DNA of 64,000 bases from Laterigemmans sp052161645 (GCA_052161645.1 CP197414.1), one strand, 5' to 3'; numbered from the stretch's first letter, positions 17,541 to 26,691 are shown. Numbers and translations: made by a program. The notes: generated by a model not told the origin, from the sequence alone.

Positions 17541-18407
17541 ATGTTTACAATAAACCAAAAATTGTTGCTCGTGGCCAGCATCATCGTAGCGGTTGCCGCC
17601 GCTGGTTCGTATGTCTCGACCGCTGGAATCACCGCTCAGGAGCCATCCGCAGATCGTACGAAGGTGGCCTCCCGACATAACGACGACGTGACAAAGTTGG
17701 CGACCTCCCTGGACCTTGGGCTACCAAAGCCGGGCATGGTTGTCGATCCGACAAACACCGCGATCGTGATCACCGATCCACAAAACGACTTTCTGAGTCC
17801 CAAAGGGGTAGCGTGGGGCGTGGTGGGCGAAAGCGTGACCGAGAACGGAACCGTTGAACACTTGGAAGCCTTGTTCCGGGTAGCCGCAGACTACAACGTG
17901 CCCGTTTTCATTTCGCCTCACTACTACTTCCCGCATGACCATGATTGGAAGTTTGAAGGCGCGCTCGAACACCTGATGCACGACATCAAAATGTTCGACC
18001 GCCCCGGATCACTCGACACGGCGGGCCTGAGCGGTTCCGGTGCCGATTGGCTCGAGCAATACAAGCCCTACATTTCGAAAGGCAACGTGGTCGTCACCAG
18101 CCCGCATAAAGTCTACGGTCCGGAGTCAAACGATCTCGTGTTGCAACTTCGCAAACACGGTATCGACAAGATCATCCTTGGAGGCATGTCGGCAAACCTC
18201 TGCACCGAGTCGCACATGCGAGAATTGATCGAGCAGGGGTTTGAAGTGACCGTGGTCGAAGATGCGACCGCGGGGGCGAAAACGCCTGCCGGAGATGCCC
18301 ATAAAGTGGCGGTGGCGAATTTCCACTACATCGCCAACGCGGTCGTGACGACCGACCAAGCAGTAGCCGCGATCCAAGTAGCGTTCGGCAAGAAAGCAGG
18401 CCAATAA
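17541..18407 (+). CDS. Exported cysteine hydrolase (isochorismatase-like family)
   Basis: 288 aa. N-terminal signal or anchor peptide (LLLVASIIVAVAAAGSYV), then the isochorismatase-like alpha/beta domain: catalytic Asp in AIVITDPQNDFLSP near 78, a Lys/His-containing SPHKVYGPESNDL segment, the cis-peptide region and the nucleophile Cys in GMSANLCTESHMRELI near 219. These enzymes hydrolyse amides or vinyl ethers; the substrate cannot be read from sequence. Last gene of the redox cluster, followed by a hairpin. Confidence 0.87.
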   Translation: MFTINQKLLLVASIIVAVAAAGSYVSTAGITAQEPSADRTKVASRHNDDVTKLATSLDLGLPKPGMVVDPTNTAIVITDPQNDFLSPKGVAWGVVGESVTENGTVEHLEALFRVAADYNVPVFISPHYYFPHDHDWKFEGALEHLMHDIKMFDRPGSLDTAGLSGSGADWLEQYKPYISKGNVVVTSPHKVYGPESNDLVLQLRKHGIDKIILGGMSANLCTESHMRELIEQGFEVTVVEDATAGAKTPAGDAHKVAVANFHYIANAVVTTDQAVAAIQVAFGKKAGQ

Positions 18408-18465
18408 ACCGGCGAAACAGAGTCGCATCTGTATTAATCGCTTACTTGAAGCTGAAAAAATACGT

Positions 18466-18496
18466 CAAAGCAGCGGTGCATTGCATTGCTGCTTTG
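18466..18496 (+). terminator. Hairpin after the cysteine hydrolase gene, possible terminator
   Basis: A 9-bp perfect stem CAAAGCAGC / GCTGCTTTG with a 13-nt loop lies 60 bp after the stop codon. No T-run follows, so the terminator call is tentative. Confidence 0.45.
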
Positions 18497-18587
18497 AGCC
18501 ATTCTCAAGTACTAAAATAACAGACGGAATTTCGAAGTTCGTAAACGAACCTTTCAATGAGTTGTTCACCAAACCGAGGTAGAAATA

Positions 18588-18764
18588 ATGCCAAGACCCA
18601 GCAAGATCGAACCCGTTTTGATTCGACCCGAAGAGTGGCTAAAAAGGTCGAGCCCGCCGCTGGGGTCCCAGGAGGGACATCACTTCGGCGTCGATTGCGT
18701 CATCATCCGCTACAGCACCGATGAGATCGGTGAACAGCATCGATCAAAGATGTTAAATAATTAA
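18588..18764 (+). CDS. Small hypothetical protein (58 aa)
   Basis: ATG at 18588, TAA at 18762-18764. The product starts MPRPSKIEPVLIRPEEWL and contains a beta-like HFGVDCVIIRYSTDEIGEQH stretch. It is too short to assign, but amino-acid composition looks coding, and a purine-rich GAGGTAGAA precedes the start. Unknown function. Confidence 0.35.
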   Translation: MPRPSKIEPVLIRPEEWLKRSSPPLGSQEGHHFGVDCVIIRYSTDEIGEQHRSKMLNN

Positions 18765-18829
18765 TTGCAGGCTTCGTCCCAAAACCTAACGGCACAGGTT
18801 CGTCCTGAAACTTGTGAGAGTGAATTTCG

Positions 18830-19804
18830 CTACTCTGGAGCCTGGCCATGATCGTCTAACGAATCAGGCTCGACAATATCACCATGCGTTTCAACGTCGT
18901 AGTACCCAAATTTTCTTCCTAGGCACTCATCGTGCTTTGACAACCAGTTGGCTGTCAATCGACCATATATCCGTAAGACATCTGGCAAGTCACAGGGGCA
19001 TTTGAGATCTGCATCGGTCGCAACCATCAGCACGCCAGAAGCATCCTCAACTGCACACACGAGCGGAATTGGACTAACAGCCAGCGAAATAGACATTTCT
19101 TCTGCCAATATCGCTTCGCTATGAAATGCATTGTCATTGAAGGATGCTTGTAAAGCGTTACGTAGCTTCAGCCGAATTCCGGTTGCGTCAATATCGTCAA
19201 TTGCGTCGTTGCCGTCAGCATCTACATCCAGCTGCGATTTCAAGCCAAGGTCATCTCTAAAAACATAAATCCTTTTCGAGAAACCGATGTCGCCATCTTC
19301 TTCGACATAGTGTTCAACACGCACGGCAACGGTGAACTTGTTAGATTGGCAGTTTAGGACATATTGAGGATGTTCAATAATTGGGGCGAGAAGATCTTTC
19401 AATCCATCGGCGACAGACTCGTTGCAAACACGCGGTTCGTTGGCGATAGATACGCTGCACGTTTGCTTATTCAGTGAGATTATTGATTGATTTACGTAGC
19501 CAAACATTTGATTCTGACGATTCAGATCAGATTGTGTACGCTCGAGCTTCTGTTGCGCCTCCAACTCACCAAAAAGCGATGCGGGAAACAGCGATTGCCC
19601 GTACAGTTTTAGTGAGAAAAAAACTAAATACACAAGACAGCTGACAACAGCTGGCAAGGCAGCCCCACCCGACAATGCTGCACCAATTAATCCGCCAGCA
19701 ACCAAAGCGAGAACTGTCTCAAGCAGGGCGATCACCCAGCCGATTGCGACAAGGTACTGTCTCGCGCGAATTAGCAATTGGGCGAACGAATTGGTTGGAT
19801 TCAT
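18830..19804 (-). CDS. Membrane-anchored protein of unknown function
   Basis: About 324 aa from ATG 19804 (an upstream ATG at 19879 would add 25 residues). Two hydrophobic segments near the N-terminus (YLVAIGWVIALLETVLALVA and LPAVVSCLVYLVFFSLKLYG) are followed by a short coiled-coil (LEAQQKLERTQSDLNRQNQ) and a soluble C-terminal domain of about 220 residues. No family is recognised. It sits at the end of the minus-strand defence-type island, 90 bp after the chimeric DUF499-type gene, and may belong to it or to its boundary. Confidence 0.6.
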   Translation of the reverse strand: MNPTNSFAQLLIRARQYLVAIGWVIALLETVLALVAGGLIGAALSGGAALPAVVSCLVYLVFFSLKLYGQSLFPASLFGELEAQQKLERTQSDLNRQNQMFGYVNQSIISLNKQTCSVSIANEPRVCNESVADGLKDLLAPIIEHPQYVLNCQSNKFTVAVRVEHYVEEDGDIGFSKRIYVFRDDLGLKSQLDVDADGNDAIDDIDATGIRLKLRNALQASFNDNAFHSEAILAEEMSISLAVSPIPLVCAVEDASGVLMVATDADLKCPCDLPDVLRIYGRLTANWLSKHDECLGRKFGYYDVETHGDIVEPDSLDDHGQAPE

Positions 19805-19893
19805 TGACTCACCGGGATCCGAGAGTGTTATTTTAAGAGCGTTTGTTTGGCACCGATTTTTGTTCGGCAAATATCTCACCGCGACCTACACAA

Positions 19894-21654
19894 TCATTTC
19901 ACCTCGACGTCATCATCGAGCCCGAGTTCCATCAAGCCGGTTTTGGCGTCGTCGGCGGTTTGGTCGGCTTGCTCTTTCTCGGCGGGGAGCTCGAAGGTGA
20001 CCTTCAAGACTAAGTCCGGGTTCGCTGCCATCTTGCTAAGGATTTTTGTGTAAAAGTTCATCCATTTCTGGGGAGGCACAGTTCCTGACCATCGCACCGT
20101 CTTCTTTCCGGGAGGCGGCGGAGGTGGAGTCGGTCCCGCGACCTCCTTTTTGATGTGGACGTCAGCGGTCGCTTCTACATCGCCTGCTTTCGCCGTTACT
20201 TCAAACTCGCCTGTGTTCTCACCCGCAGTAAAAAGGCCGGCGGAGTCAATCGTCCCGCCTTGAGCCGACCATTCGATGTCACCAGTTTCGATCGACGATT
20301 CGTATTGATCGAATCCTTCGCATTTGAAAGTCGCTTGATCACCCGGTTTCAGATTCACAGACGTGCGATTCATCCGCAGCTCGGTCAGGACCGGAGGCTC
20401 ACGCAGTTTCTTGGCGTCCTCTTCCTTCAGGATGAAGACGTCGTCGGATATCTCGATGTCGGTGTCGAGCAGGGTTGCGTTCGGCTTACGCAATTCGAGC
20501 CTACCGTCCGCGTTTTTTACCGCATAGTCAATGATTCCAGCCGCAATACCATCAGCGATCGCACGCCTGATCGCGTCGGGGCTGATCAACCGAGGCAACA
20601 ACGGTGACGAGTAAAATGCGTCGCGAACCGCTTTCGTCGACCATTCGACTTTTGACGATGGCCAATAAGTCGGCAACTTGCGGGCGGCGATGGACTTCGA
20701 CACGATGTCCTTACCTTCGTCAGTGCCAAGTCGCGTCAGGTACGCCTCAACCAAACAGCCGGCGGAACTTGACGTAATATTGCCCAAGTCGATGTGCATC
20801 AACGTGTTGTCTTTGCCCAACAAATAAATGTGTCGGTAAGCGCGAAAAACCGCCTCGTCTAACTGCTCGCGTGCACTCTTTAAGCTGCGTTTCAAAACCT
20901 CCTTCTGGCTTTCGTCAATCCGCTTCTTGGTTTCTTCGTCGTCGTTGACGTCTTCCCATGCCAACACTTCGGTCGCTTTGTCGCTGAGATTTTCCGACGG
21001 ATCGGGAGCAGCAAAGATCAGGGCCGACTTCATTGTTCGGCCTTTTGAACCACAGTCGCGTATGATGCTCTCGATCATCTTCAGCGTCTTGCGATCGCCC
21101 GCGGGCTGGTCGATACCGAGAACCACTAATGTAAGTTTTGGCACTTCTCGGACGGCCGCCGTCTTATCCGGAAAATACTCTCGCTCGATCATTTTCGTAT
21201 CGGGAGACGAGTTCTTTCCAAACACTTCCTTCGTTCGCTCGCGAATGCGTTCATCCTTGGCCGGCGGCGTTACACCGCCTCGACGTGTAACCAGAACCTG
21301 ATTCAAGTTCGGCGATAATCCGCCCCGTTGCAGAATCCACAGATTCCCGCTCAATCGCTCGACATCCAACAGGGGCAGCAGTTGGCCAATCAAAGCAAGC
21401 ACATCCCCCTTGGACTGTGTTGGCGGTCGAAGAACGATGATTCCGGGATAGTCGCTCGGTGGATAAGTACGGATGTCCGAGAAATCCAGATCAAGGGTCA
21501 AGACTGCGCGATCTTCATCACGGCAAACTGCGGCGACACGCGGATCCGGTTCGCCCGACATCCGCTGGTCACCGATGGTCATCGCATCGTGACCGGCGCT
21601 GCGCAGCACGCTGGCAACTTCGCACGGTAAATTCTCATCGACCTTGAACCGCAT
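19894..21654 (-). CDS. Chimera of a DUF5615 PIN-like toxin and the C-terminal part of a DUF499-type protein
   Basis: 586 aa. Residues 1-105 are a complete DUF5615 domain: MRFKVDENLP, LRSAGHDAMTI, AVLTLDLDFSDIRTYPP and GIIVLRPP are its signatures (acidic PIN-like active site). From about 130 onward the sequence resembles the C-terminal half of DUF499 proteins (COG1483, partners of DUF1156 methylases), ending with a Big-type domain (NRTSVNLKPGDQATFKCEG), a PTPPPPPPGK linker and an acidic tail. The DUF499 N-terminal ATPase with its Walker motifs is absent. The start codon directly follows the DUF433 stop. The fusion is in frame; whether the C-terminal part still works is unknown. Confidence 0.75.
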   Translation of the reverse strand: MRFKVDENLPCEVASVLRSAGHDAMTIGDQRMSGEPDPRVAAVCRDEDRAVLTLDLDFSDIRTYPPSDYPGIIVLRPPTQSKGDVLALIGQLLPLLDVERLSGNLWILQRGGLSPNLNQVLVTRRGGVTPPAKDERIRERTKEVFGKNSSPDTKMIEREYFPDKTAAVREVPKLTLVVLGIDQPAGDRKTLKMIESIIRDCGSKGRTMKSALIFAAPDPSENLSDKATEVLAWEDVNDDEETKKRIDESQKEVLKRSLKSAREQLDEAVFRAYRHIYLLGKDNTLMHIDLGNITSSSAGCLVEAYLTRLGTDEGKDIVSKSIAARKLPTYWPSSKVEWSTKAVRDAFYSSPLLPRLISPDAIRRAIADGIAAGIIDYAVKNADGRLELRKPNATLLDTDIEISDDVFILKEEDAKKLREPPVLTELRMNRTSVNLKPGDQATFKCEGFDQYESSIETGDIEWSAQGGTIDSAGLFTAGENTGEFEVTAKAGDVEATADVHIKKEVAGPTPPPPPPGKKTVRWSGTVPPQKWMNFYTKILSKMAANPDLVLKVTFELPAEKEQADQTADDAKTGLMELGLDDDVEVK

Positions 21655-21891
21655 CTACACAGCCCCCGGCAAAAGCGGAATCACCCGCTCTCGTGTCAGT
21701 TCCGCTGCATAGGCAATGGATGCATCGATATCTTCACTACGTAATGCCGGGTAACTAGCCAAGATTTCGTCCCGCGACAGCCCACTGGCCAGATTGTCCA
21801 GCACGACCGATACCATCACCCGAGTACCAGCGATACAAGCCTTACCGTGACAAACTTGCGGATCGACGCTAATTCGTTCTTGCCATTTCAT
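21655..21891 (-). CDS. DUF433 antitoxin-like protein
   Basis: 78 aa. The pattern RISVDPQVCHGKACIAGTR, then VSVVLDNLASGLSRDEIL and YPALRSEDIDASIAYAAEL is the DUF433 family (HTH-like), the usual partner of DUF5615. Its stop codon TAG is immediately followed by the ATG of the DUF5615 chimera, so the pair is co-translated. The pair interrupts what was probably a DUF1156/DUF499 gene arrangement. Confidence 0.9.
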   Translation of the reverse strand: MKWQERISVDPQVCHGKACIAGTRVMVSVVLDNLASGLSRDEILASYPALRSEDIDASIAYAAELTRERVIPLLPGAV

Positions 21892-21936
21892 CGTCCAATT
21901 ATCTCCTCAGTACTCGAAGTTCATCCATCCGCCCAT

Positions 21937-23586
21937 TCAAAGCCCCAGCCCACGTTTGCGCGACAATACGCCTTCGATCCAGCGACGTTCTTCGGTGCCG
22001 GTGGGGTAGAGCTTGTTGAGATTGTCGGCCAGTTTCCAGAAGCGAGCTTCTTTTCCGACGCCGTCGTCAACAAGAAACCGCTTCAGCAGCTCGCCTCTGG
22101 CCATTGCCAGCGATTGGCGAGGTGCGAAAAGCGATCCCCACGTATTGTGACCATAAATTGGTGCGTTAAAGACTCCACTCATTAGTGGGAGAGGCTCATC
22201 TGGAATTAGCGAGTGACCACCAATCCCAATCTTTGCAAGACTGTTTAACTTGGTGGCAACACGTTTCATGTCTTGTTCATCGCGTTGAGTCGCAATTCGA
22301 AAGAACCTACCTTGTTTTCCTTTGAACGACCGAACTACTGCCGCGAGACGAGCATCAGCAGCCCCACCATCCCTGCCTCTAAGCTGTTCTCGGACCGACG
22401 ACACCGGTGTTGTATAGCCACAAGCCGGACAAGTTACGGATCCACGCCGAACCGTCCCATCGAAGTTTGGCGAGTTGTAAATGCGATTCTTATTATCCAG
22501 TTCGACCCACTGCCCCTTGTGTTTGACGATTATCACGAAACGGACTAATCGCTCCGTCGTGTCAAACCTCAGCTGCAATGCTGCGGGCCGATTCTTGTTT
22601 TTCGATAGCCACAAAGATCGCAACATCGGAACCTCAACACCGCAACTTGGGCCCTCGCACTTGATCACTCGTGACCACAGATATGCGATGGGCTTCCCTC
22701 CATCATCATCCAAAGGGTAATAGTCACCTATTAGATTTTTCGCTTCCTGATATACCTGGTTACCAAATTTCTCCACACCTTTGCGAAGTTCATCTCCGTA
22801 TTGAGGCGAATATTGGAGAAGTACTTTATTTAACAAAACTGGTATTGGGTTAATGTCGCTGGCATAGGCGAGAGCTCCTACTCGAAGAGACTCGACGGGT
22901 ATGCTTGCGCCTCCCGCGAAAGGGTCGACCACAAGCGGTCTGTTGTTTGGAAGCGTCCCAAGTCCGATATGAGAGCCGTGTGTAATTCCCTGAGCGCATT
23001 CGAGATACGCATCAAGCTTACAGTTCTCCCAATCAGCAAAGTCAGCGATAAAGTCAAGTAAGCAAAATCGCAACATACCCATATCGTTGGGTTCATTGGA
23101 ATCGAGCGTGAGCGTGCCTTTGGCGATCGCTTCCCAGCGTGATTGACTTTCCGCTGACAGGCCGCGCTCAAGCTGAGCCCGCTCTTCGGTAAGTTTGGGA
23201 CGTTCGCCATCGGGGAGCGAGCCAGACGCAGCGCGGGCGGCGAACGCTTTGATGTGCTTCACCGCCGCGTCACGAAACGCCTGAGGACAGAGAGGATCAG
23301 CCGGATCAGGCCAAAGCGACGCGCAGATCACAGCGCGGCAGGCAGCCAATGGACGCCTTGCCCACCAGATATGTAGTGTCGAAATATGCCCATGCCGAAT
23401 CGACTTCTCCCGCCTCGCATGCGCCGAAATCCGTGCGATCGGCAAATCGACCTCGATCAACCGTTTTGGGTATTTGAGTGAGTTTGGATCACTGCCCACG
23501 TACGATTCCCATGCTTCCTTCACACGCGTCGTTTTCTTTGGCAATTCAGGCTCCAGTTCCTGGTGTGCGGTCGTTCGCTTTGTCAT
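21937..23586 (-). CDS. DUF1156 (COG1743) DNA methylase with internal deletion
   Basis: 549 aa; full-length relatives are about 900-1000. The N-terminal DUF1156 domain is intact (KRLIEVDLPIARISAHARRE, STLHIWWARRPLAA), as are the SAM-binding motif (DPFAGGASIPVE, then YASDINPIPVLL) and a Zn-ribbon-like part (CEGPSCG, VTCPACGY). After LFAPRQSLAMA, where the family continues to its catalytic NPPY/DPPY motif, the sequence jumps to a typical C-terminal end (KRFLVDDGVGKEARFWKLAD). No (N/D)PPY motif is found anywhere, so methylation activity is probably lost although the frame is open. COG1743 proteins belong to DISARM-like or DUF499-linked defence loci. Confidence 0.8.
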   Translation of the reverse strand: MTKRTTAHQELEPELPKKTTRVKEAWESYVGSDPNSLKYPKRLIEVDLPIARISAHARREKSIRHGHISTLHIWWARRPLAACRAVICASLWPDPADPLCPQAFRDAAVKHIKAFAARAASGSLPDGERPKLTEERAQLERGLSAESQSRWEAIAKGTLTLDSNEPNDMGMLRFCLLDFIADFADWENCKLDAYLECAQGITHGSHIGLGTLPNNRPLVVDPFAGGASIPVESLRVGALAYASDINPIPVLLNKVLLQYSPQYGDELRKGVEKFGNQVYQEAKNLIGDYYPLDDDGGKPIAYLWSRVIKCEGPSCGVEVPMLRSLWLSKNKNRPAALQLRFDTTERLVRFVIIVKHKGQWVELDNKNRIYNSPNFDGTVRRGSVTCPACGYTTPVSSVREQLRGRDGGAADARLAAVVRSFKGKQGRFFRIATQRDEQDMKRVATKLNSLAKIGIGGHSLIPDEPLPLMSGVFNAPIYGHNTWGSLFAPRQSLAMARGELLKRFLVDDGVGKEARFWKLADNLNKLYPTGTEERRWIEGVLSRKRGLGL

Positions 23587-25334
23587 TACTTTACCACTAA
23601 TGATGCGAAGATTACTTCGCGGATGGTTGAAGCGTCGGCACTCTTGTCTTTGAGTCGCTCCAAATTGCGGCGGTTGGATAGCTCAACTCGGCGATAGACA
23701 TCATCGAGCTTGTTGACTTGGTCATGGTTGTTAAGCGAATTGAGCGCAAACAAAATCATTTGTTTCAAGTAGTACTCAAGGTTCGCGGTGAATAGGGGTA
23801 ATTGAAACTTCACGGGTGAACCGTGGACGATGCAGCATCGAATGCGGTATAGTCGCGCAAGATGCCATTGAAGACGCAGATGATGGGATTCCAGTTGTTG
23901 GTAGAGCTTTTTTGGATCCTGCAACCACTCCGACAATAGTCTTGAGAATCGCTGTGCGTTCGGGTGCGTCGAAAGGGAATCTTGAACCTCCGCCGCTTTC
24001 GCTTGATCTTGAAGTAGTGTTAGCAGGCCGCTTACCGAAAGATGCCGAAGCCTATCGCAGCCCGTTGCTTGGGCGAAGTGTGCAGGCCACTCAATCCGGC
24101 AATATTTGATTGTCGTCAAGAGGTCCCGGCAAAGACGAAAAGGGTAGCCATGAAGCATGCAATTGCTCGAATGCCTCGCCACGGTCTTTCCAATGTCTCC
24201 ATGAGCATGAGACAACGCCTCGAGTCCCATCCACCAGTTTACGAACTTGTCTTTGTACGAGGCGCTATCACATCCGAAGCGGTACTGTCGAGTAGCAGCT
24301 TGGATCAAGCGACGTGACGTAGATTCGATGCGATCGTTATTGATAACCGCATTGAATTGCTTGACGAACGAAGCGAAATCACCCTCTTGCAAGGACTCAA
24401 CCGGATTCGGAACGCGATCTTCGAGTTTGACGATCTGCCTTTTCTTGTCGTCAAGACGATGTACAAGACAGTCTTCATCAATGGCGACAAGCTTGCGCTC
24501 GTACTCGAAACGCAGGAGGTCAAGCAATTGCTCAAACGATGTCCGGGCTTTCGTTGCTGCATCGGCAAAATGAATCGCTTTGACTTCATAGCTCGCAAAG
24601 GTGACATTCGCATTTGCCGTACAAATCGCCAGCTCTTCGTTTTTTTCGGCCTCAAGCGGGCATTCGTGCGAGACGAGGAAAGTGCCCTCGCCAGCAAGCT
24701 CACGCGTCCGTGAAGAACCTGAAACACGAAGAACAACTTGAAACGATTGGCGTTGGCGACGAAATTGCCTGAGCATAAACGTCAAGTTGGAATCAAACCC
24801 GCGATCTTTCTGAATGAGAAAATTACGATGCCAAGTAAAGAGTGTTTCGAGAGTCCAGCCTCGATCCACAAGATCGGATGCGATCGCGCTGGCTAACCAG
24901 TACGTCGCTTCTGAGTCGTTCGCTCTAATGGACAGGGGCAATTGCTCGCAAAGCGAGGTGAAGTAGTGCTTCTTGAAGATTTGGTTCGCGTCCTCGATGT
25001 CGAACTGCAATTCCTGCTTGTTGTGCTTGCCAGCCTTAATCGCAAAGTGCTTGCTCAAGCTGGCCTTTTGTGGTTGAAAATTGGTGCTGACAACTGGATC
25101 ACGATCAAGAGTTGCCTCAACTTCGGAAAGCAAGTTGCCCAGATCGTCGTCCTTGATTCGTCCGATGCGCAGTTCTCGGAGTGTTTCGCCGATGACGGTT
25201 CGAGAATTGAGACAACGGACACGGAATGAGTCAAGTGAGCGAAAATGAGTCAAGCTGTACCAAACTTCGACGAAAAACCGCTCGCAATCTGCGAGTTTTG
25301 CCTCGTTTAGCAGCTTTTCATCGATGACTTGCAT
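23586..25334 (-). CDS. Large protein with C-terminal HEPN-like domain
   Basis: 582 aa, no signal or membrane segment. The last third carries an Apea/HEPN-like helical bundle; RLYRIRCCIVHGSP contains the Rx4H motif (RCCIVH) of HEPN ribonucleases, and KFVNWWMGLEALS upstream fits the first HEPN helix. The N-terminal 350 residues are not recognised. The stop overlaps the methylase start by one base, so the gene belongs to the same operon. HEPN proteins in defence loci are often RNA-cleaving toxins. Unlike its neighbours this gene appears complete. Confidence 0.6.
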   Translation of the reverse strand: MQVIDEKLLNEAKLADCERFFVEVWYSLTHFRSLDSFRVRCLNSRTVIGETLRELRIGRIKDDDLGNLLSEVEATLDRDPVVSTNFQPQKASLSKHFAIKAGKHNKQELQFDIEDANQIFKKHYFTSLCEQLPLSIRANDSEATYWLASAIASDLVDRGWTLETLFTWHRNFLIQKDRGFDSNLTFMLRQFRRQRQSFQVVLRVSGSSRTRELAGEGTFLVSHECPLEAEKNEELAICTANANVTFASYEVKAIHFADAATKARTSFEQLLDLLRFEYERKLVAIDEDCLVHRLDDKKRQIVKLEDRVPNPVESLQEGDFASFVKQFNAVINNDRIESTSRRLIQAATRQYRFGCDSASYKDKFVNWWMGLEALSHAHGDIGKTVARHSSNCMLHGYPFRLCRDLLTTIKYCRIEWPAHFAQATGCDRLRHLSVSGLLTLLQDQAKAAEVQDSLSTHPNAQRFSRLLSEWLQDPKKLYQQLESHHLRLQWHLARLYRIRCCIVHGSPVKFQLPLFTANLEYYLKQMILFALNSLNNHDQVNKLDDVYRRVELSNRRNLERLKDKSADASTIREVIFASLVVK

Positions 25335-25467
25335 TTGAGTTCTGGTTCAGACTTGACTTTGGCGAGAGTGTGGCCGATACTTCTTAGAGCGATACATTTA
25401 AGGGGTTAAGGGCATCCGGGTAGAAACTTCGGTTCCCCGCGCCAAACACCCCTAGTTCTACCGGAGA

Positions 25468-25498
25468 GCCACTTCTGCAAAGAGGTGGCTTTCTTTTT
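25468..25498 (+). terminator. Orphan rho-independent terminator (plus strand)
   Basis: GCCACTTCT / AGAGGTGGC form a 9-bp stem (one T-G pair) with loop GCAA, followed by TTTCTTTTT. The flanking genes are both on the minus strand, so no plus-strand gene for it to end is visible. Confidence 0.75.
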
Positions 25499-25509
25499 GC
25501 GTGTACGCG

Positions 25510-26367
25510 TCATGGGCTTGCCTCTCCCCGGATCGTGGCGGGGCTTAAGCGGTAATGTTCAACGGAACTAACCGGTTCCCATCCGAGACGCGCCGGGTCT
25601 TGGATTGCGTTCAATTCAGGTGATGAAGCGCAGTTGAATACCGCATACAGCCAATAATCCTCGCGAAGGCGTTCGGCAGTGCGGTATTCATTCTCGCTTA
25701 GCGCAACAATTCCGACGCCAGCTCGGCCTTTAACTTCGATAAAGCGAACTTCACTGAATGTCTTCGGATCATTGGGATTTGGTTTCTTGGAAATTAGGTC
25801 GAAACCTCGGTTCTCGGATTCAACGCTTTCGACAACGCACCCACGGGCTTCTTCGAAACGAATCACTTCTTCGATTGCGATGCGTTCGATCTCGTCGTCG
25901 CGAACCATCGGGGCGAATTGCGGATTGGTGCGATCTGGGTGCGGCGCGACCCAAGCGCGTCCGAGGTGTGTGATGTCGGAAATTGATGTGTGCCGTTCGA
26001 GCTCAAGTTCTCGCTGGCGGTTCTCGAGTCGGTTGGTTAGATCGTCGAGGTGCTGTTCGGATTGAGCGATCAATCCATCAAGCCCGGTTACCGTTTCACC
26101 TTCGATTTTTCGGCTTAGGTATTCCGCCTGCTGCAATTGAGCACGGTTGATCAGTGCGTTGAGGCTGATTTCTACGTGCCTTCGTATTCGAGCGATTTCT
26201 TGGGTTTGCTCGACGGCAATTGAAGCGATCCAGGGCTGCAATCCATTTTGATAAAGGTGCTGCTCGACGGACTGGCGGCTTGGTAGCGAGATAGACTCTG
26301 AAGGTCCTGACGCACCTGCCGGGGCTGCTGCAACATCGAGCAGCACGGTGGGCTCGTGAATTTTCAT
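25510..26367 (-). pseudogene. C-terminal fragment of a DUF3883 (probable SNF2-type helicase) protein
   Basis: About 285 aa. The C-terminal half is a DUF3883 domain: VIRFEEARGCVVESV, RGFDLISKKPNPND and RFIEVKGRAGVGIVALSENE, with a D...ExK pattern like PD-(D/E)xK nucleases. The part before it is a coiled-coil with many Gln/Arg, as found between the helicase core and DUF3883 in DISARM-type helicases. No helicase motifs precede it: the sequence ends near 26367 and runs into an opposite-strand gene remnant. Probably the tail of a deleted helicase of the same defence island. Confidence 0.7.
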
Positions 26368-26651
26368 TTCGCCCGACAACAAGGTTTCAACGCCCCAAAT
26401 CGACGGCCGTCTCGAAGCTGACCTACGGACGTGTATTCGGGACAATAAATCACCGGTAAAGTACCAGCCAGAATGGATCGAGTCGATTTACAACGTGTTG
26501 ATTCGCAAACGATCGAACATTCAGTGTGGCGTCGAAGCTCGATTCCCCTATGCTTGCCCAATCGTTCAATCACCTGAAGCCGTCGACCTTTTTGCCGAGA
26601 CCTGGAAGGCCGTCGAACCATTGATTTCATTCGCCTTGGCAGATGCCTAAA
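26359..26651 (+). pseudogene. C-terminal fragment of an unidentified plus-strand gene
   Basis: An open frame without a start codon runs from a stop near 26359 to TAA at 26649-26651. It reads as real protein: GRLEADLRTCIRDN, KYQPEWIESIYNVLIRKR, then CPIVQSPEAVDLFAETWKAV. No family is recognised. Its 5' part is replaced by the DUF3883 fragment on the other strand, so this position is a recombination junction. Confidence 0.5.
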
Positions 26652-26691
26652 GTTTCCTAAGGTTAGATGATTGCTTACCAAGCAAAACTTT

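Noticed and set aside
25410..25440. tRNA/tmRNA 3' end as island attachment site (TTCGGTTCCCCGCGCCA-like sequence)
   Set aside because: Resembles a T-arm only loosely; no matching acceptor or anticodon arm could be built upstream.
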